This document shows, piece after piece, positions 18,402 to 27,029 of a stretch of 40,669 bases of DNA. Positions within the stretch are counted from its first letter, which is position 1; every line of letters begins with the position of its first letter. The notes below the pieces were generated by a model. That model had not been told where the DNA came from. It saw only the letters and a program-made list of their open reading frames with translations, and did no database searches. Source of the stretch: Actinomycetes bacterium (lineage in GTDB: Bacteria > Actinomycetota > Acidimicrobiia > Acidimicrobiales > RAAP-2). Both the position numbers and the translations under genes were made by a program. The DNA is taken from assembly GCA_021807265.1 (NCBI GenBank), contig JAKAPH010000004.1:1-40669 (forward strand), written 5' to 3'.

Positions 18402-19352
18402 ATGACTTCAGCGACGTCAGACGATCCATCGAGCGTCTCCGGCCCGGGTGCCACGGCACCCGCGGCCGGGGGCGCCGACGTCGCCGTACGGCGTCGGCGC
18501 CGGTCGCTCGGCCGAGCGCTCGCGCCGGTCGCGGCGATGGCGCCGTTCTCCATCTATTCGTTCCTCGGCCTCGGCGTGCCGATCCTCGCCGTGATCTATT
18601 ACGCCTTCCAGAGCGAGCAGGGCAAGCCGACCCTGTCCAACCTCGCCCTGGTGACCCACGGGTCCTACCTGCTCGGGTTCGAGAACAGCATCGTGCTGGC
18701 CCTGATCACATCCATCGTGCCCGGCATCCTGGGTCTGATCCTCGCCTACGCCATCGCGACCTCGCGCTCGACGCTGCTCAAGCGACTCGTCGCGACCGCC
18801 TCGGGCGTGCTCGCGAACTTCGGCGGCATCAACCTGACCTTCATGTTCATCGCGACGCTGGGCTCGACGGGAATCCTGACGGCGTGGTTGAGCGCGATCC
18901 ATCTCAACCCGTGGAACTTCGGCTTCAACCTCTACTCGTTCTACGGCGTCGTGCTCGTCTACCTGTACTTCCAGGTGCCGCTCATGGTCCTCGTGATCAC
19001 GCCGGCGCTCGGCGGGCTTCGCCCGTCGTGGCGTGAGGCGGCCGAGAACATGGGCGCCTCGAGCTGGCGCTACTGGCGCTACGTCGGCATCCCGGTCCTG
19101 ATGCCCTCGGTGCTCGGCGGGATGCTGCTGCTCTTTGGCAGCGGGTTCGCCGCCTACGCCACGGCCGAGACCCTGACCGCCGGCACCGTGACCCTCGCGC
19201 CGATCCAGATCGGCTCGCTGCTCGCGGGCAACCAGCTCGCCGGCCAGGAGAATGTCGGCTACGCCGTCGGCCTGGGCATGTTCGTGGTGCTCGCGCTGAC
19301 GATGATCCTCTACGGGCTGGTTCGACGAAGGGCGTCCAAGTGGCTGCGCTGA
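18402..19352 (+). CDS. ABC transporter permease, PotB/FbpB type
   Basis: This 316-residue integral membrane protein carries a polar N-terminal stretch of about 40 residues, then six hydrophobic segments starting at SIYSFLGLGVPILAVIYYAF. The EAA loop that docks with the ATPase reads WREAAENMGASSWRYWRYVGIPVLMPS. ATG at 18402 was chosen over an upstream ATG inside the preceding gene because it follows the binding-protein stop by 13 bases. It overlaps the next permease by 13 bases. Confidence 0.88.
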   Translation: MTSATSDDPSSVSGPGATAPAAGGADVAVRRRRRSLGRALAPVAAMAPFSIYSFLGLGVPILAVIYYAFQSEQGKPTLSNLALVTHGSYLLGFENSIVLALITSIVPGILGLILAYAIATSRSTLLKRLVATASGVLANFGGINLTFMFIATLGSTGILTAWLSAIHLNPWNFGFNLYSFYGVVLVYLYFQVPLMVLVITPALGGLRPSWREAAENMGASSWRYWRYVGIPVLMPSVLGGMLLLFGSGFAAYATAETLTAGTVTLAPIQIGSLLAGNQLAGQENVGYAVGLGMFVVLALTMILYGLVRRRASKWLR

Positions 19353-20185
19353 TCCCCGACGTCGTCGAAGACGCGCTCGTCATCGTCGAACCGCCCTCGC
19401 GCCGGCGCTGGCCGCGCCTGCGCGTGTGGCGGGCCGTCGTGCTCTTCATTGCGGGCGCGTACTTCCTGATCCCGATCTACGCCGGTCTCCGGTTCTCCTT
19501 CGAGAACGACGCCGGGCACCTGTCGCTCTACGCCGTGAAGGCGATCCCGTCCGAGCCGGGCTTCTCCGCGGCCTTCTGGCTGTCGATGCGCCTCGCGGTC
19601 GTGACCCTCGCGTTGACTCTCGTGCTGATGGTGCCGACCTCGGTCTACGTGCACCTGAAGTTCCCCCGGCTGCGCCGGCTGCTCGACTTCGTGACGATCC
19701 TGCCGATCGTGATCCCGCCGATCGTGCTCATCCTGGGCGTGCTGCGCGCCGCGCCGCTGTGGCTGCGCGCGTCGCCCTATCTGCTGAGCCTCGTCTACGT
19801 GATCCTGTCGATGCCCTTCGTCTACCGATCACTCGACGCGGGGCTGAGCGCCATCGATCTCAAGACCCTCGTCGAGGCGTCGCGCTCGCTCGGGGGCAAC
19901 TGGCTCAACACGCTCTGGCGCGTGGTCGTGCCGAACCTGCGCTCGGCGCTGCTCTCGGCGACGGTGCTCACGCTCGCGCTGGTGCTGGGCGAGTTCACCA
20001 TGGCGAGCCTCGACCTGTGGACGACGCTGCCCGTGTGGATCTATCAGTTCCAGCAGGTCGACGCCCACGTCTCCACGGCGGTCTCGATGGTCTCGCTGGT
20101 GGGGACGTGGCTGCTGATTACGCTCATTGTCTCCCTCGATCGCTCGCAATCGCGTCGTGCACGCAGAAGGACGAAGAACTCGTGA
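19340..20185 (+). CDS. ABC transporter permease, PotC type
   Basis: This 281-residue second permease of the importer has about six membrane segments, the first being VLFIAGAYFLIPIYAGL. The ATPase-coupling loop reads LVEASRSLGGNWLNTLWRVVVPNLRSAL. The C-terminus is strongly basic (SRRARRRTKNS). It starts at GTG, overlapping the first permease, and ends overlapping the ATPase start by four bases (GTGA). The four genes from 17228 therefore form one translationally coupled operon. Confidence 0.9.
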   Translation: MAALIPDVVEDALVIVEPPSRRRWPRLRVWRAVVLFIAGAYFLIPIYAGLRFSFENDAGHLSLYAVKAIPSEPGFSAAFWLSMRLAVVTLALTLVLMVPTSVYVHLKFPRLRRLLDFVTILPIVIPPIVLILGVLRAAPLWLRASPYLLSLVYVILSMPFVYRSLDAGLSAIDLKTLVEASRSLGGNWLNTLWRVVVPNLRSALLSATVLTLALVLGEFTMASLDLWTTLPVWIYQFQQVDAHVSTAVSMVSLVGTWLLITLIVSLDRSQSRRARRRTKNS

Positions 20186-21291
20186 CCGAACTCGCCGACG
20201 CCACCCGAACGACCGAACCGGCACCGGCCGGTGCGCGAGTGGGCCTCGAGGGGCTCGTTCGCACCTACGGCGCGACCCGGGCGCTCGACGGGTTCTCGCT
20301 CGCCATCGAGCCGGGGGAGTTCGTGGCACTCCTCGGCCCGTCGGGCTGTGGCAAGACGACCGCGCTGCGCGTGCTCGCGGGCTTCGAGCAGCTCGACAGC
20401 GGGCGGGTGACCGTCGACGGCCGTGACGTCGGCAAGATCAGCGCCCAGCACCGCGACATGGGGATGGTCTTTCAGAGCTACTCGCTCTTTCCCAACATGA
20501 ACGCGCTCAACAACGTGGCCTTCGGCCTGCGGATGCGCCACCAGCACGCCGCCCAGCGCCGCCAGAAGGCCGGCGAGCTCTTGGAACTGGTCGGGCTGAG
20601 CGACCAGGCCCAGAAGTACCCCCACCAGATGTCGGGCGGCCAACAGCAGCGCGTCGCCCTGGCCCGGGCCCTCGCGATCGAACCGCGGGTGCTCCTGCTC
20701 GACGAGCCGCTCTCGGCGCTGGACGCGAAGGTGCGCGCCGAACTGCGCGACCAGATTCGCCAGCTCCAGCAGCGCCTCGCGATCACGACCGTCTTTGTCA
20801 CCCACGACCAGGAAGAGGCGCTCTCCATGGCCGACCGGGTCTGCGTGATGTCCGCGGGCCGTGCCGAGCAGACGGCGACCCCGGCGACGCTCTACTCGCG
20901 CCCGACGACGCCCTTCGTCGCCGAGTTCGTCGGGGTCTCGAGCCGGGTGCCGGTCGAGCCGGTGAACGACACGGTGACCCTCTTCGGCGAGTCGTGCCGC
21001 GTGCGCCCGAGCGACGCGGGCGTGCCCACCGGCGAGGTGGACGCGTTGCTGCGGCCCGAGGACGTCACGGTGACCCTGGACGCCACGGCCAAGCCCTTCG
21101 TCACTCATAAGAGTTTCCTCGGCGCGATCACCCGCGTGATCGTGCAGGTCGATGGCGTCGCGGTGCGCGCGGACGTGCGCAGCGACGTCGCCGCCGACAT
21201 CGAGCTGGGCGCCCGGGTGCGCCTCGCGGTGGTCTCGCGCGACGTGCTCGTGGCCCGGCGCGCCCCGGCGCGCCCCGCGCCGACCGACTAG
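20182..21291 (+). CDS. ABC transporter ATP-binding protein, PotA/FbpC type
   Basis: This 369-residue ATPase powers the importer. It shows Walker A GPSGCGKTT, the Q-loop MVFQSYSLFPNMNALNNVAFG, the signature MSGGQQQRVALARALA, Walker B LLLDEPLSALDAK and the H-loop VTHDQEEALSMADR. After about residue 240 comes the TOBE-like regulatory domain (DALLRPEDVTVTLDA and a beta-rich tail), typical of the polyamine/iron/sugar group. GTG at 20182 overlaps the upstream stop. The open frame runs far upstream through the permease but is not coding there. Confidence 0.93.
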   Translation: MTELADATRTTEPAPAGARVGLEGLVRTYGATRALDGFSLAIEPGEFVALLGPSGCGKTTALRVLAGFEQLDSGRVTVDGRDVGKISAQHRDMGMVFQSYSLFPNMNALNNVAFGLRMRHQHAAQRRQKAGELLELVGLSDQAQKYPHQMSGGQQQRVALARALAIEPRVLLLDEPLSALDAKVRAELRDQIRQLQQRLAITTVFVTHDQEEALSMADRVCVMSAGRAEQTATPATLYSRPTTPFVAEFVGVSSRVPVEPVNDTVTLFGESCRVRPSDAGVPTGEVDALLRPEDVTVTLDATAKPFVTHKSFLGAITRVIVQVDGVAVRADVRSDVAADIELGARVRLAVVSRDVLVARRAPARPAPTD

Positions 21292-21370
21292 CCCAACCGC
21301 CCGGTCGCCGTCGCCACTCGCGCGACCATGCCATCGGAGTGGGTTCGCCAGTGTGTAACTTAGGGCCACA

Positions 21371-22147
21371 ATGGAATCAGCTAGCGGCTCCTCGCTCCTC
21401 GAGCTCGATCGTGTCTCGGTGCACTTCGGCGGGCTGCACGCGCTGCGCGACGTGTCCTTCTCGGTGGCCTCGGGTGAGATCGTCGGACTGATCGGACCCA
21501 ACGGGGCGGGCAAGACGACCGCCTTTAACGTGGCGTGCGGCTTCGTGCGCCCGTCGTCGGGCCACGTGCACTACCCCGCGGCCGGCCGGTCCAACGTGCG
21601 CCCGAGCGAGCTCGCGCGCATCGGCGTCGCGCGCACGCTCCAGGGCGTCGGTCTGTTCCCGCACTGCACGGTGCTCGAGAACGTGATGGCCGGCGGACAC
21701 ATCCGCGCCGGCGGCGACTTCGTCACGAGTCTCTTCGCGCTGCCGCGCGGCGTGCGCAGCGAGCGCGGTCTACGGACGTCGGCGATGGCCATGCTCGAGC
21801 GCTTGGGCGTCGCCAACGTCGCGACCCAGATGCCCAGCGCCATCCCCTACGGCGTGGCGAAGAAGGTCTCGGTGGCGCGCGCCTTGATGAGCGAGCCCAG
21901 CCTGTTGCTGCTCGACGAGCCGGCCTCGGGGCTCGACGAGGCCGAGCTCGAGGAGTTCGCCGCGTTGATCAGCGAGCTCCGCTCGTCGATGGGGGTGCTG
22001 CTCGTCGAGCACGACATGGAGTTCGTGATGCCACTCGTTGACCGACTGGTCGTGCTGAGCTTCGGCGAGGTGATCGCGACCGGCTCGCCCAGCGAGATCC
22101 GCGCCCACGAGGCCGTGATCGCGGCCTACCTCGGGGTCGACGAATGA
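21371..22147 (+). CDS. livG: Branched-chain amino acid type ABC ATPase
   Basis: This 258-residue ATPase is of the LivG type. It has Walker A GPNGAGKTT, the early Q-loop ARTLQGVGLFPHCTVLENVMAGGH, a degenerate signature SAIPYGVAKKVSVARALM in place of LSGGQ, Walker B LLLLDEPASGLDEAE and the H-loop VEHDMEFVMPLVDRLVVLSFG. Its C-terminus has the LivG-like IAAYLG. TAACTT lies nine bases before ATG with no Shine-Dalgarno, so its message may be nearly leaderless. It overlaps livF by ATGA. Confidence 0.9.
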   Translation: MESASGSSLLELDRVSVHFGGLHALRDVSFSVASGEIVGLIGPNGAGKTTAFNVACGFVRPSSGHVHYPAAGRSNVRPSELARIGVARTLQGVGLFPHCTVLENVMAGGHIRAGGDFVTSLFALPRGVRSERGLRTSAMAMLERLGVANVATQMPSAIPYGVAKKVSVARALMSEPSLLLLDEPASGLDEAELEEFAALISELRSSMGVLLVEHDMEFVMPLVDRLVVLSFGEVIATGSPSEIRAHEAVIAAYLGVDE

Positions 22148-22851
22148 TCCGCGTCGACGGCCTCAGCGTTTCCTACGGCGCCGTTCAGGCGCTGCGCGAC
22201 GTCTCCTTCGAGGCCCAGACCGGCACCATCACCGCGGTGCTCGGCGCCAACGGCGCCGGCAAGACGACGCTGCTGCGCACCATCAGCGGACTGGTCGCGC
22301 CGCGCTCGGGGTCCATCGCGCTCGACGAGGCGACCCTCACGGGCATGCGCACCGAGGACATCGTGCGCCGCGGCGTGGGCCACGTGCCCGAGGGTCGCGG
22401 GGTGATCGCCGAGTTCACAGTCGAAGAGAACCTCCGGCTCGGCGCCATGATCTCGTCGGTGCCGCTGCGCGACGGCCTCGCCCAGCAGTACGAGTGGTTC
22501 CCGGTGCTCGGCGAGCGGCGCAAGCAGGCCGCGGCCACCCTCTCGGGCGGCGAGCGCCAGATGCTCGCGATGGCGCGCGCACTGATCGCCCAGCCGACGG
22601 TCCTGCTGCTCGACGAGCCGTCCCTCGGCCTCGCACCGTTGGTGACGGCCCAGCTGATGCACACGGTCGCCGAACTCTGCACCACGACGGGACTGACGGT
22701 GATCCTGGTCGAGCAGAACGCGAAGTCGGCCTTGCGCATCGCGAGCCGCGCCGTCGTGCTCTACCTCGGGCGGGTGGTGGCCGACGACGTCGCGGCCGTC
22801 GTCGCCCAGGACGACCAGCTGCGCCAGTACTACCTCGGGATGGTGAAGTGA
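22144..22851 (+). CDS. livF: Branched-chain amino acid type ABC ATPase
   Basis: This 235-residue LivF-type ATPase has Walker A GANGAGKTT, VGHVPEGRGVIAEFTVEENLRLGA (the family-specific segment after the Q-loop), the signature LSGGERQMLAMARALI, Walker B LLLDEPSLGLAP and LVEQNAKSALRIASRAVVLYLGRVV. It would pair with LivG under the LivHM permeases. It starts in the ATGA overlap with livG and its TGA shares one base with the livH ATG. Confidence 0.94.
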   Translation: MIRVDGLSVSYGAVQALRDVSFEAQTGTITAVLGANGAGKTTLLRTISGLVAPRSGSIALDEATLTGMRTEDIVRRGVGHVPEGRGVIAEFTVEENLRLGAMISSVPLRDGLAQQYEWFPVLGERRKQAAATLSGGERQMLAMARALIAQPTVLLLDEPSLGLAPLVTAQLMHTVAELCTTTGLTVILVEQNAKSALRIASRAVVLYLGRVVADDVAAVVAQDDQLRQYYLGMVK

Positions 22852-23750
22852 TGAGCTCGTTTCTCACGTCGCGCAACGTCGCCGACGTCCTCGGCGGGAT
22901 CACCAACGGTGTGATCTACAGCCTCGTCGCGCTGAGCCTGGTGCTCGTGTGGCGCTCGACGAGAATCCTCAACTTCGCCCAGGGCGCCATGGCCATGATC
23001 GCGACCTACGTCGGCTTCGCGGTGCTCGCGCCCACGACGAGCTACTGGGTCTCGATGGCGGTCGCGATCGTGGCGGGACTGCTCATCGGCGGGCTCACCG
23101 AGCGCGTGATCGTCCGCGGCCTCTACGGCAAGCCCGAGATCAACCCGGTCGTGGCCATGGTCGGCTTCCTGCTCGTGCTCGAGTCCGTCGCCGCGGCCAT
23201 CTGGTCGACCGGTTCGCGCGGCCTGCCGACCCCCTTCTCGATGGTGGACTGGCAGCTCAACCACAAGCCCGTCGCGCTGTCGCCGTTCGCGCTCTACGAG
23301 ATCGTCACGGCGGTCGTGGTGATGACCGTGATCGCCGGATTGTTCCAGTTCACCAAGCTCGGCCTGCGCCTGCGCGCCGCTGCACTCGCGCCCGAGGTCT
23401 CACGGTTGCTCGGGGTTCGGGTGGGCCGGATGCTGACCTTGGGCTGGATGCTCTCGAGCGCCGTGGGCGCGGTCACCGCGGTCCTGGTGGCGTCGAACTA
23501 CTTCACGGGCCTCACGCCAACGGCCATGGACGGGGTCTTCGCCTTCGGCTTCATCGCCGCGGCGATCGGCGGACTGGATAGCCCGGTCGGCGCGCTGCTG
23601 TCGGGTATCGCCCTCGGGGTCATCCTCCAGTTCGTCGGCGACTACCTGAACTCCAACGCCATCATCCTCGTGGCCCTGGGGATGCTCGTCGTGTCGCTCA
23701 TGGTTCGCCCCAACGGCGTGTTCACCCGCTCGGCCCAGAGGCGCGTCTGA
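22851..23750 (+). CDS. livH: Branched-chain amino acid type permease
   Basis: This 299-residue membrane protein is a LivH-type permease with about eight hydrophobic segments. Family landmarks are LGGITNGVIYSLVALSLVLVWRSTRILNFAQGAMAMI near the start and the FGFIAAAIGGLDSPVGALLSGIALGV region near the end. ATG at 22851 overlaps the livF stop by one base (TGATG). A GTG three bases earlier is an alternative. The same TGATG link joins it to livM. Confidence 0.93.
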   Translation: MSSFLTSRNVADVLGGITNGVIYSLVALSLVLVWRSTRILNFAQGAMAMIATYVGFAVLAPTTSYWVSMAVAIVAGLLIGGLTERVIVRGLYGKPEINPVVAMVGFLLVLESVAAAIWSTGSRGLPTPFSMVDWQLNHKPVALSPFALYEIVTAVVVMTVIAGLFQFTKLGLRLRAAALAPEVSRLLGVRVGRMLTLGWMLSSAVGAVTAVLVASNYFTGLTPTAMDGVFAFGFIAAAIGGLDSPVGALLSGIALGVILQFVGDYLNSNAIILVALGMLVVSLMVRPNGVFTRSAQRRV

Positions 23751-24943
23751 TGCGCGGCGTGCGGTCGAACCAGCGAATCGTCGCCGGCACTGCGCTCGGC
23801 GTCGCGGCGGTGCTCGCCTCGATCCTCGGGGTTGGCACGGCCCGGGCGGCGACGGCCTTTTCCATCGCGTCGGTGGCCTTCGTCGCGGGCGCGACGCTGC
23901 TCGCTTCGCGGGAGTTCCGCCACAACCACCCGGTCGCGGCGCGCGCGGCGATCAGCGTGCTCGCCGTGGACGTCTCGCTCGTGTTGACGGCCTTCTTCTC
24001 GGCGACGGTCGACGACAACCTGGCCATCGGCGCTGCGATGTCGATCGTGCTGCTCGGCCTGTCGTTTCTCACCGGGTCGTCGGGCCAGATCTCGCTCGGC
24101 AACGGCGCCTTCATGGGGGTGGGCGCCTTCACGGTCGCGGTGTGGGCGAACCACCACCCAACGACCCCGATCGCCGTCGTGCTGGTGCTCGCCGTGGTGG
24201 CGGGGGCCCTCGTGGGGCTGTTGCTGGGGCTGCCCGCGACGCGCCTGCGCGGGCCGTACCTCGCGGGCATGACCCTCGCCTTCGCGGTCGCCTTCGGTGC
24301 GGTCTTGAACCTGTTCGGCACCTGGACGGGCGGGGACTCGGGACTGCAGTTGCCCGCCGCGGTGAACGCGCCGGCCTGGGTCCTGCACTTCTTCAAGCCC
24401 GGCACGTCGTCGCTCACCACCAACTCGGTCTGGCTCGTGGACATCACGATCGTCACGGCGGGCATCGCGTTGTTCTTCATGGCGAACCTCTTCGCGAGCC
24501 GCACCGGGCGGGCCATGCGCCTCGTGCGCGACAACGACGTCGCGGCCGAGCTGGTCGGCATCTCGCTGCCGCGCGCGCGCGTGATCGCCTTCATCGTCTC
24601 GGCGGCCTACGCGGCCCTGGGCGGCGGCCTGTGGACGCTCATCAACAACGCGGTGACGCCCTCGACCTACGGATTCGCCCTGTCGGTCACGATCCTCTCG
24701 TTGGTCGTGATCGGCGGCATCGGGACGATCCCGGGGGCGCTCATCGGCGGGCTCATCTACGCCTTCGCCGCGAACGTGATTGCGTGGTTCACCGCCCACA
24801 CCGGGCTCAACCCACAGGGCAACGTCGCGAGCCAGCTCAACGGGATCATCTTCGGCGGCCTGCTCGTGCTCACGATCCTCTTCGCGCCCACCGGTATCGC
24901 GGGCTTCGTACGTCGGCGGTGGGCGGCATGGCGCGCGAGGTGA
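23750..24943 (+). CDS. livM: Branched-chain amino acid type permease
   Basis: This 397-residue LivM-type permease has about ten hydrophobic segments. The extra N-terminal pair is common in LivM. Landmarks are LTGSSGQISLGNGAFMGVGAF, GLPATRLRGPYLAGMTLAFAVAF, GRAMRLVRDNDVAAELVGI and the closing VVIGGIGTIPGALIGGLI. ATG overlaps the livH stop. The next gene, livK, is 107 bases downstream and may have its own promoter. Confidence 0.93.
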   Translation: MRGVRSNQRIVAGTALGVAAVLASILGVGTARAATAFSIASVAFVAGATLLASREFRHNHPVAARAAISVLAVDVSLVLTAFFSATVDDNLAIGAAMSIVLLGLSFLTGSSGQISLGNGAFMGVGAFTVAVWANHHPTTPIAVVLVLAVVAGALVGLLLGLPATRLRGPYLAGMTLAFAVAFGAVLNLFGTWTGGDSGLQLPAAVNAPAWVLHFFKPGTSSLTTNSVWLVDITIVTAGIALFFMANLFASRTGRAMRLVRDNDVAAELVGISLPRARVIAFIVSAAYAALGGGLWTLINNAVTPSTYGFALSVTILSLVVIGGIGTIPGALIGGLIYAFAANVIAWFTAHTGLNPQGNVASQLNGIIFGGLLVLTILFAPTGIAGFVRRRWAAWRAR

Positions 24944-25050
24944 ATTGCCTGGGGCCATTCGACCGTCTAAGTTCAGCATCGGGACTTACGGACCAGTAAG
25001 CAACACGCAACAATGAGCCATCCGAAGGGATGGATGGGGGGAGACAAACC
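24944..25050 (+). promoter_or_regulatory. livK leader with two small hairpins
   Basis: A candidate -10 (TAAGTT, 24968-24973) is followed by CTTAC/GTAAG (24985-24989 with 24996-25000). Next comes CCATCC-GAAG-GGATGG (25018-25033), directly before the G-rich ribosome site. The second hairpin could tune access to the ribosome site of this abundant binding protein. No known riboswitch was recognised. Confidence 0.4.
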
Positions 25051-26403
25051 ATGGAGGTACGACGCACACGTCGTCTCACGATTACCGGCTCGGCGCTCGC
25101 ACTGAGCCTCAGTCTGGTCACGATGGGGGCATCGATGGGATCGGCGAGCGCTGCAACGAGGGCGCCCAAAGTCCCAGGTGTGACCGCGAAACAGGTGACC
25201 ATCGGCGCGACGGTGCCGCTCACCGGCATCGCGTCCCAGGGCTATAGCGAGGTCGCCAAGGCTGCGAACGCAGTCTTCACGTGGGTGAACCAGCATGGTG
25301 GCATCAACGGTCGCAAGATCAAGTACGTCATGAAGGACGACTGCTACGGCACCCCAGGATTCGGCTGCACGGGCAACCCGAACACTGTCGCCCAGACCAA
25401 GGCGCTGCTCGCGTTGCCGGTCTTCGCGACCGTCGGCTCGCTCGGCACGCCGACCCAGGACTCGGTGCGCGCACTGCTGAAGGCCAACCACGTGCCCCAG
25501 CTGTTCGTCAACTCGGGCTCGAAGGACTGGAACAACCCCAAGACCTACCCGGGTCTGTTCGGGTGGCAGACCAGTTACACGGTCGAGAGCAAGATCCTCG
25601 GCCAGTACCTGAACCAGCACTTCGCGAACCAGAAGACCTGCTTCTTGGGCCAGCACGATGACTTCGGTGCTGACGGCCTGCTCGGGCTCAACTACGTCGG
25701 GATCAACCCGACCGACTCGATCATGTACGACGTGGCCGGACTGGTCACGGGCGGGGCGGGCTACTTCACGCCGTTCATCCAGAAGTTCCAGTCTGACGGG
25801 TGCAAGGTCGTCGTGCTCGACACGATCCCCGGTGCGACCGACGCCGCGCTCGGCAACGCGCTCGCGCTCGGCTACTCGCCGCAGTGGGTCATCTCCAGTG
25901 TCGGTGCGGACCCGGTGACGGTCGACGCGCCCTTCGCGGGCAAGCCCTTCCCGGACCCCGAGATCGGCGCCATCTCGTTTGACTACCTGCCCGCGTCCTC
26001 GGACACGTCGGTGTGGAACGGCTGGATGCGCACGGTCATCGCGAACGACAACACCGACTTCCCGAACTTCACGTCGAGCACGCCGATGGACGGCAACATG
26101 GAGTACGGCATCGGCTGGGGCGTCGCCTTCGTCGAGGCGCTGCGGGCCGCCGGGCGCAACTTCACCCGGGCGAGCTTCCTGCACACCCTGACCACGACGA
26201 CATTCCAGACGCCGGCGCTCGTGCCGCTGCACTACACGGCGAGCAACCACCAGGGCTTGAACGGTGGCTACATCATCAAGATCACGAGTGCCACGACGTC
26301 GGGCGTGCTTGACCGCACCGTCTACACGACGGGTTCGAACAAGTCGAGCGCGATCGTGGCGACGTCGAAGCTGAGCACGGCGATCCCGGCCTGGCTGCAG
26401 TAA
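25051..26403 (+). CDS. livK: Branched-chain amino acid type substrate-binding protein
   Basis: This 450-residue secreted binding protein is of the type I periplasmic fold. A signal peptide (TITGSALALSLSLVTMGASM, cleavage probably near residue 35 after SASA) precedes VTAKQVTIGATVPLTGIAS, the usual opening strand. VNQHGGINGRKIKYVMKDD and DDFGADGLLGLNY follow. No lipobox Cys is seen. I chose the ATG at 25051 over one at 25030 because a G-rich ribosome site (GGGGGGAGA) lies seven bases upstream of it. The natural ligand may not be an amino acid; the sequence does not decide. Confidence 0.92.
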   Translation: MEVRRTRRLTITGSALALSLSLVTMGASMGSASAATRAPKVPGVTAKQVTIGATVPLTGIASQGYSEVAKAANAVFTWVNQHGGINGRKIKYVMKDDCYGTPGFGCTGNPNTVAQTKALLALPVFATVGSLGTPTQDSVRALLKANHVPQLFVNSGSKDWNNPKTYPGLFGWQTSYTVESKILGQYLNQHFANQKTCFLGQHDDFGADGLLGLNYVGINPTDSIMYDVAGLVTGGAGYFTPFIQKFQSDGCKVVVLDTIPGATDAALGNALALGYSPQWVISSVGADPVTVDAPFAGKPFPDPEIGAISFDYLPASSDTSVWNGWMRTVIANDNTDFPNFTSSTPMDGNMEYGIGWGVAFVEALRAAGRNFTRASFLHTLTTTTFQTPALVPLHYTASNHQGLNGGYIIKITSATTSGVLDRTVYTTGSNKSSAIVATSKLSTAIPAWLQ

Positions 26404-26426
26404 CCAGCACGAACCAACGATTCATC

Positions 26427-26468
26427 ATCAACAACGCGCCCCGGCTTCGGCCGGGGCGCGTTGTTGAT
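26427..26468 (+). terminator. Intrinsic-type terminator after livK
   Basis: A 19-bp perfect stem (26427-26445 with 26450-26468) is closed by the very stable UUCG tetraloop in C(UUCG)G. The centre is GC-rich and the base is A/T-rich (TTGTTGAT on the 3' side), with no long T-run. It follows the livK stop by 23 bases. Confidence 0.88.
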
Positions 26469-26485
26469 TCCAGCCCCGAAAGCGC

Positions 26486-26889
26486 TGTGCGAAACGTGGG
26501 GATTGCTGGCACCAGCCGGTGCACAACGCCCGCTTCATCGGTGGATAACGGGAGAAATCCGGGGTAAAAGTTCTCGATTTCCCCGTTTGGGTGCGGTTGC
26601 CCCTTTCGCGATCCGCGCCGCTTTGGCACAGTGATCCTTGTAGTTCACGGAGTACCGGTCGACGATCGGCGAAACCGCGAGGGGACGTCGACGGAGGGGC
26701 GAGGGACCTCGAAAGAGGGACGGAGCCACTTACCGGGCGGTGGGGTTCGGCCCACCGTTCGCACGACGAATACCGTGAACACCGCCGTCACACGGTGGCC
26801 CGTCCGACACGGGTCAGCGCGAGACGTGCCTTCGGAGACCCCGAGAGGCTGGAGGGCTTGCCCACTGGTCACTCGGGGTCTTCGGCTTT
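26486..26889 (+). repeat. 404-bp perfect direct repeat, copy 1 (candidate structured RNA)
   Basis: Every base matches copy 2 at a fixed offset of 544. The plus strand folds into long stems: 26547-26559 with 26576-26587 (12 bp, one bulged A); 26655-26663 with 26687-26694 (8 bp, one bulge); 26718-26729 with 26795-26805 (11 bp, one bulge) enclosing 26738-26744 with 26751-26757 (7 bp); and 26833-26845 with 26872-26884 (13 bp, one G-U pair). The last stem is followed by GCTTT, resembling an intrinsic terminator at the repeat's end. Open frames on both strands look non-coding. No terminal inverted repeats or target duplications were found. Confidence 0.9.
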
Positions 26890-27029
26890 CCCGGGTGAAT
26901 CCCGACTCGACGAAAGCGATCGGCCTCGGCTCCGTGGCGCTACGCACCGGCCGGCGCGGGGCCGACGACGACGCGGCGGCGTCAACGACACGCTGGCAGC
27001 TCGCCAGGCAGCCGTGGCCCCGCTGACAT
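26890..27029. other. 140-bp unique spacer between the repeat copies
   Basis: This GC-rich stretch separates the two repeat copies and has no counterpart after copy 2. It holds a small hairpin CGGG-tgaat-CCCG near its start. No gene, promoter of clear quality or known motif was seen. It could be the remnant of a sequence caught between two insertions or part of a larger element. Confidence 0.4.

Noticed and set aside
26487-26889. Group II intron, because the repeat starts with GTGCG (consensus GUGYG) and lies after a terminator.
   Set aside because: No domain V of the expected form was found, the 3' end is CTTT rather than AY after a domain VI with a bulged A, and the best pairing near GGAGCC is a different, longer stem.
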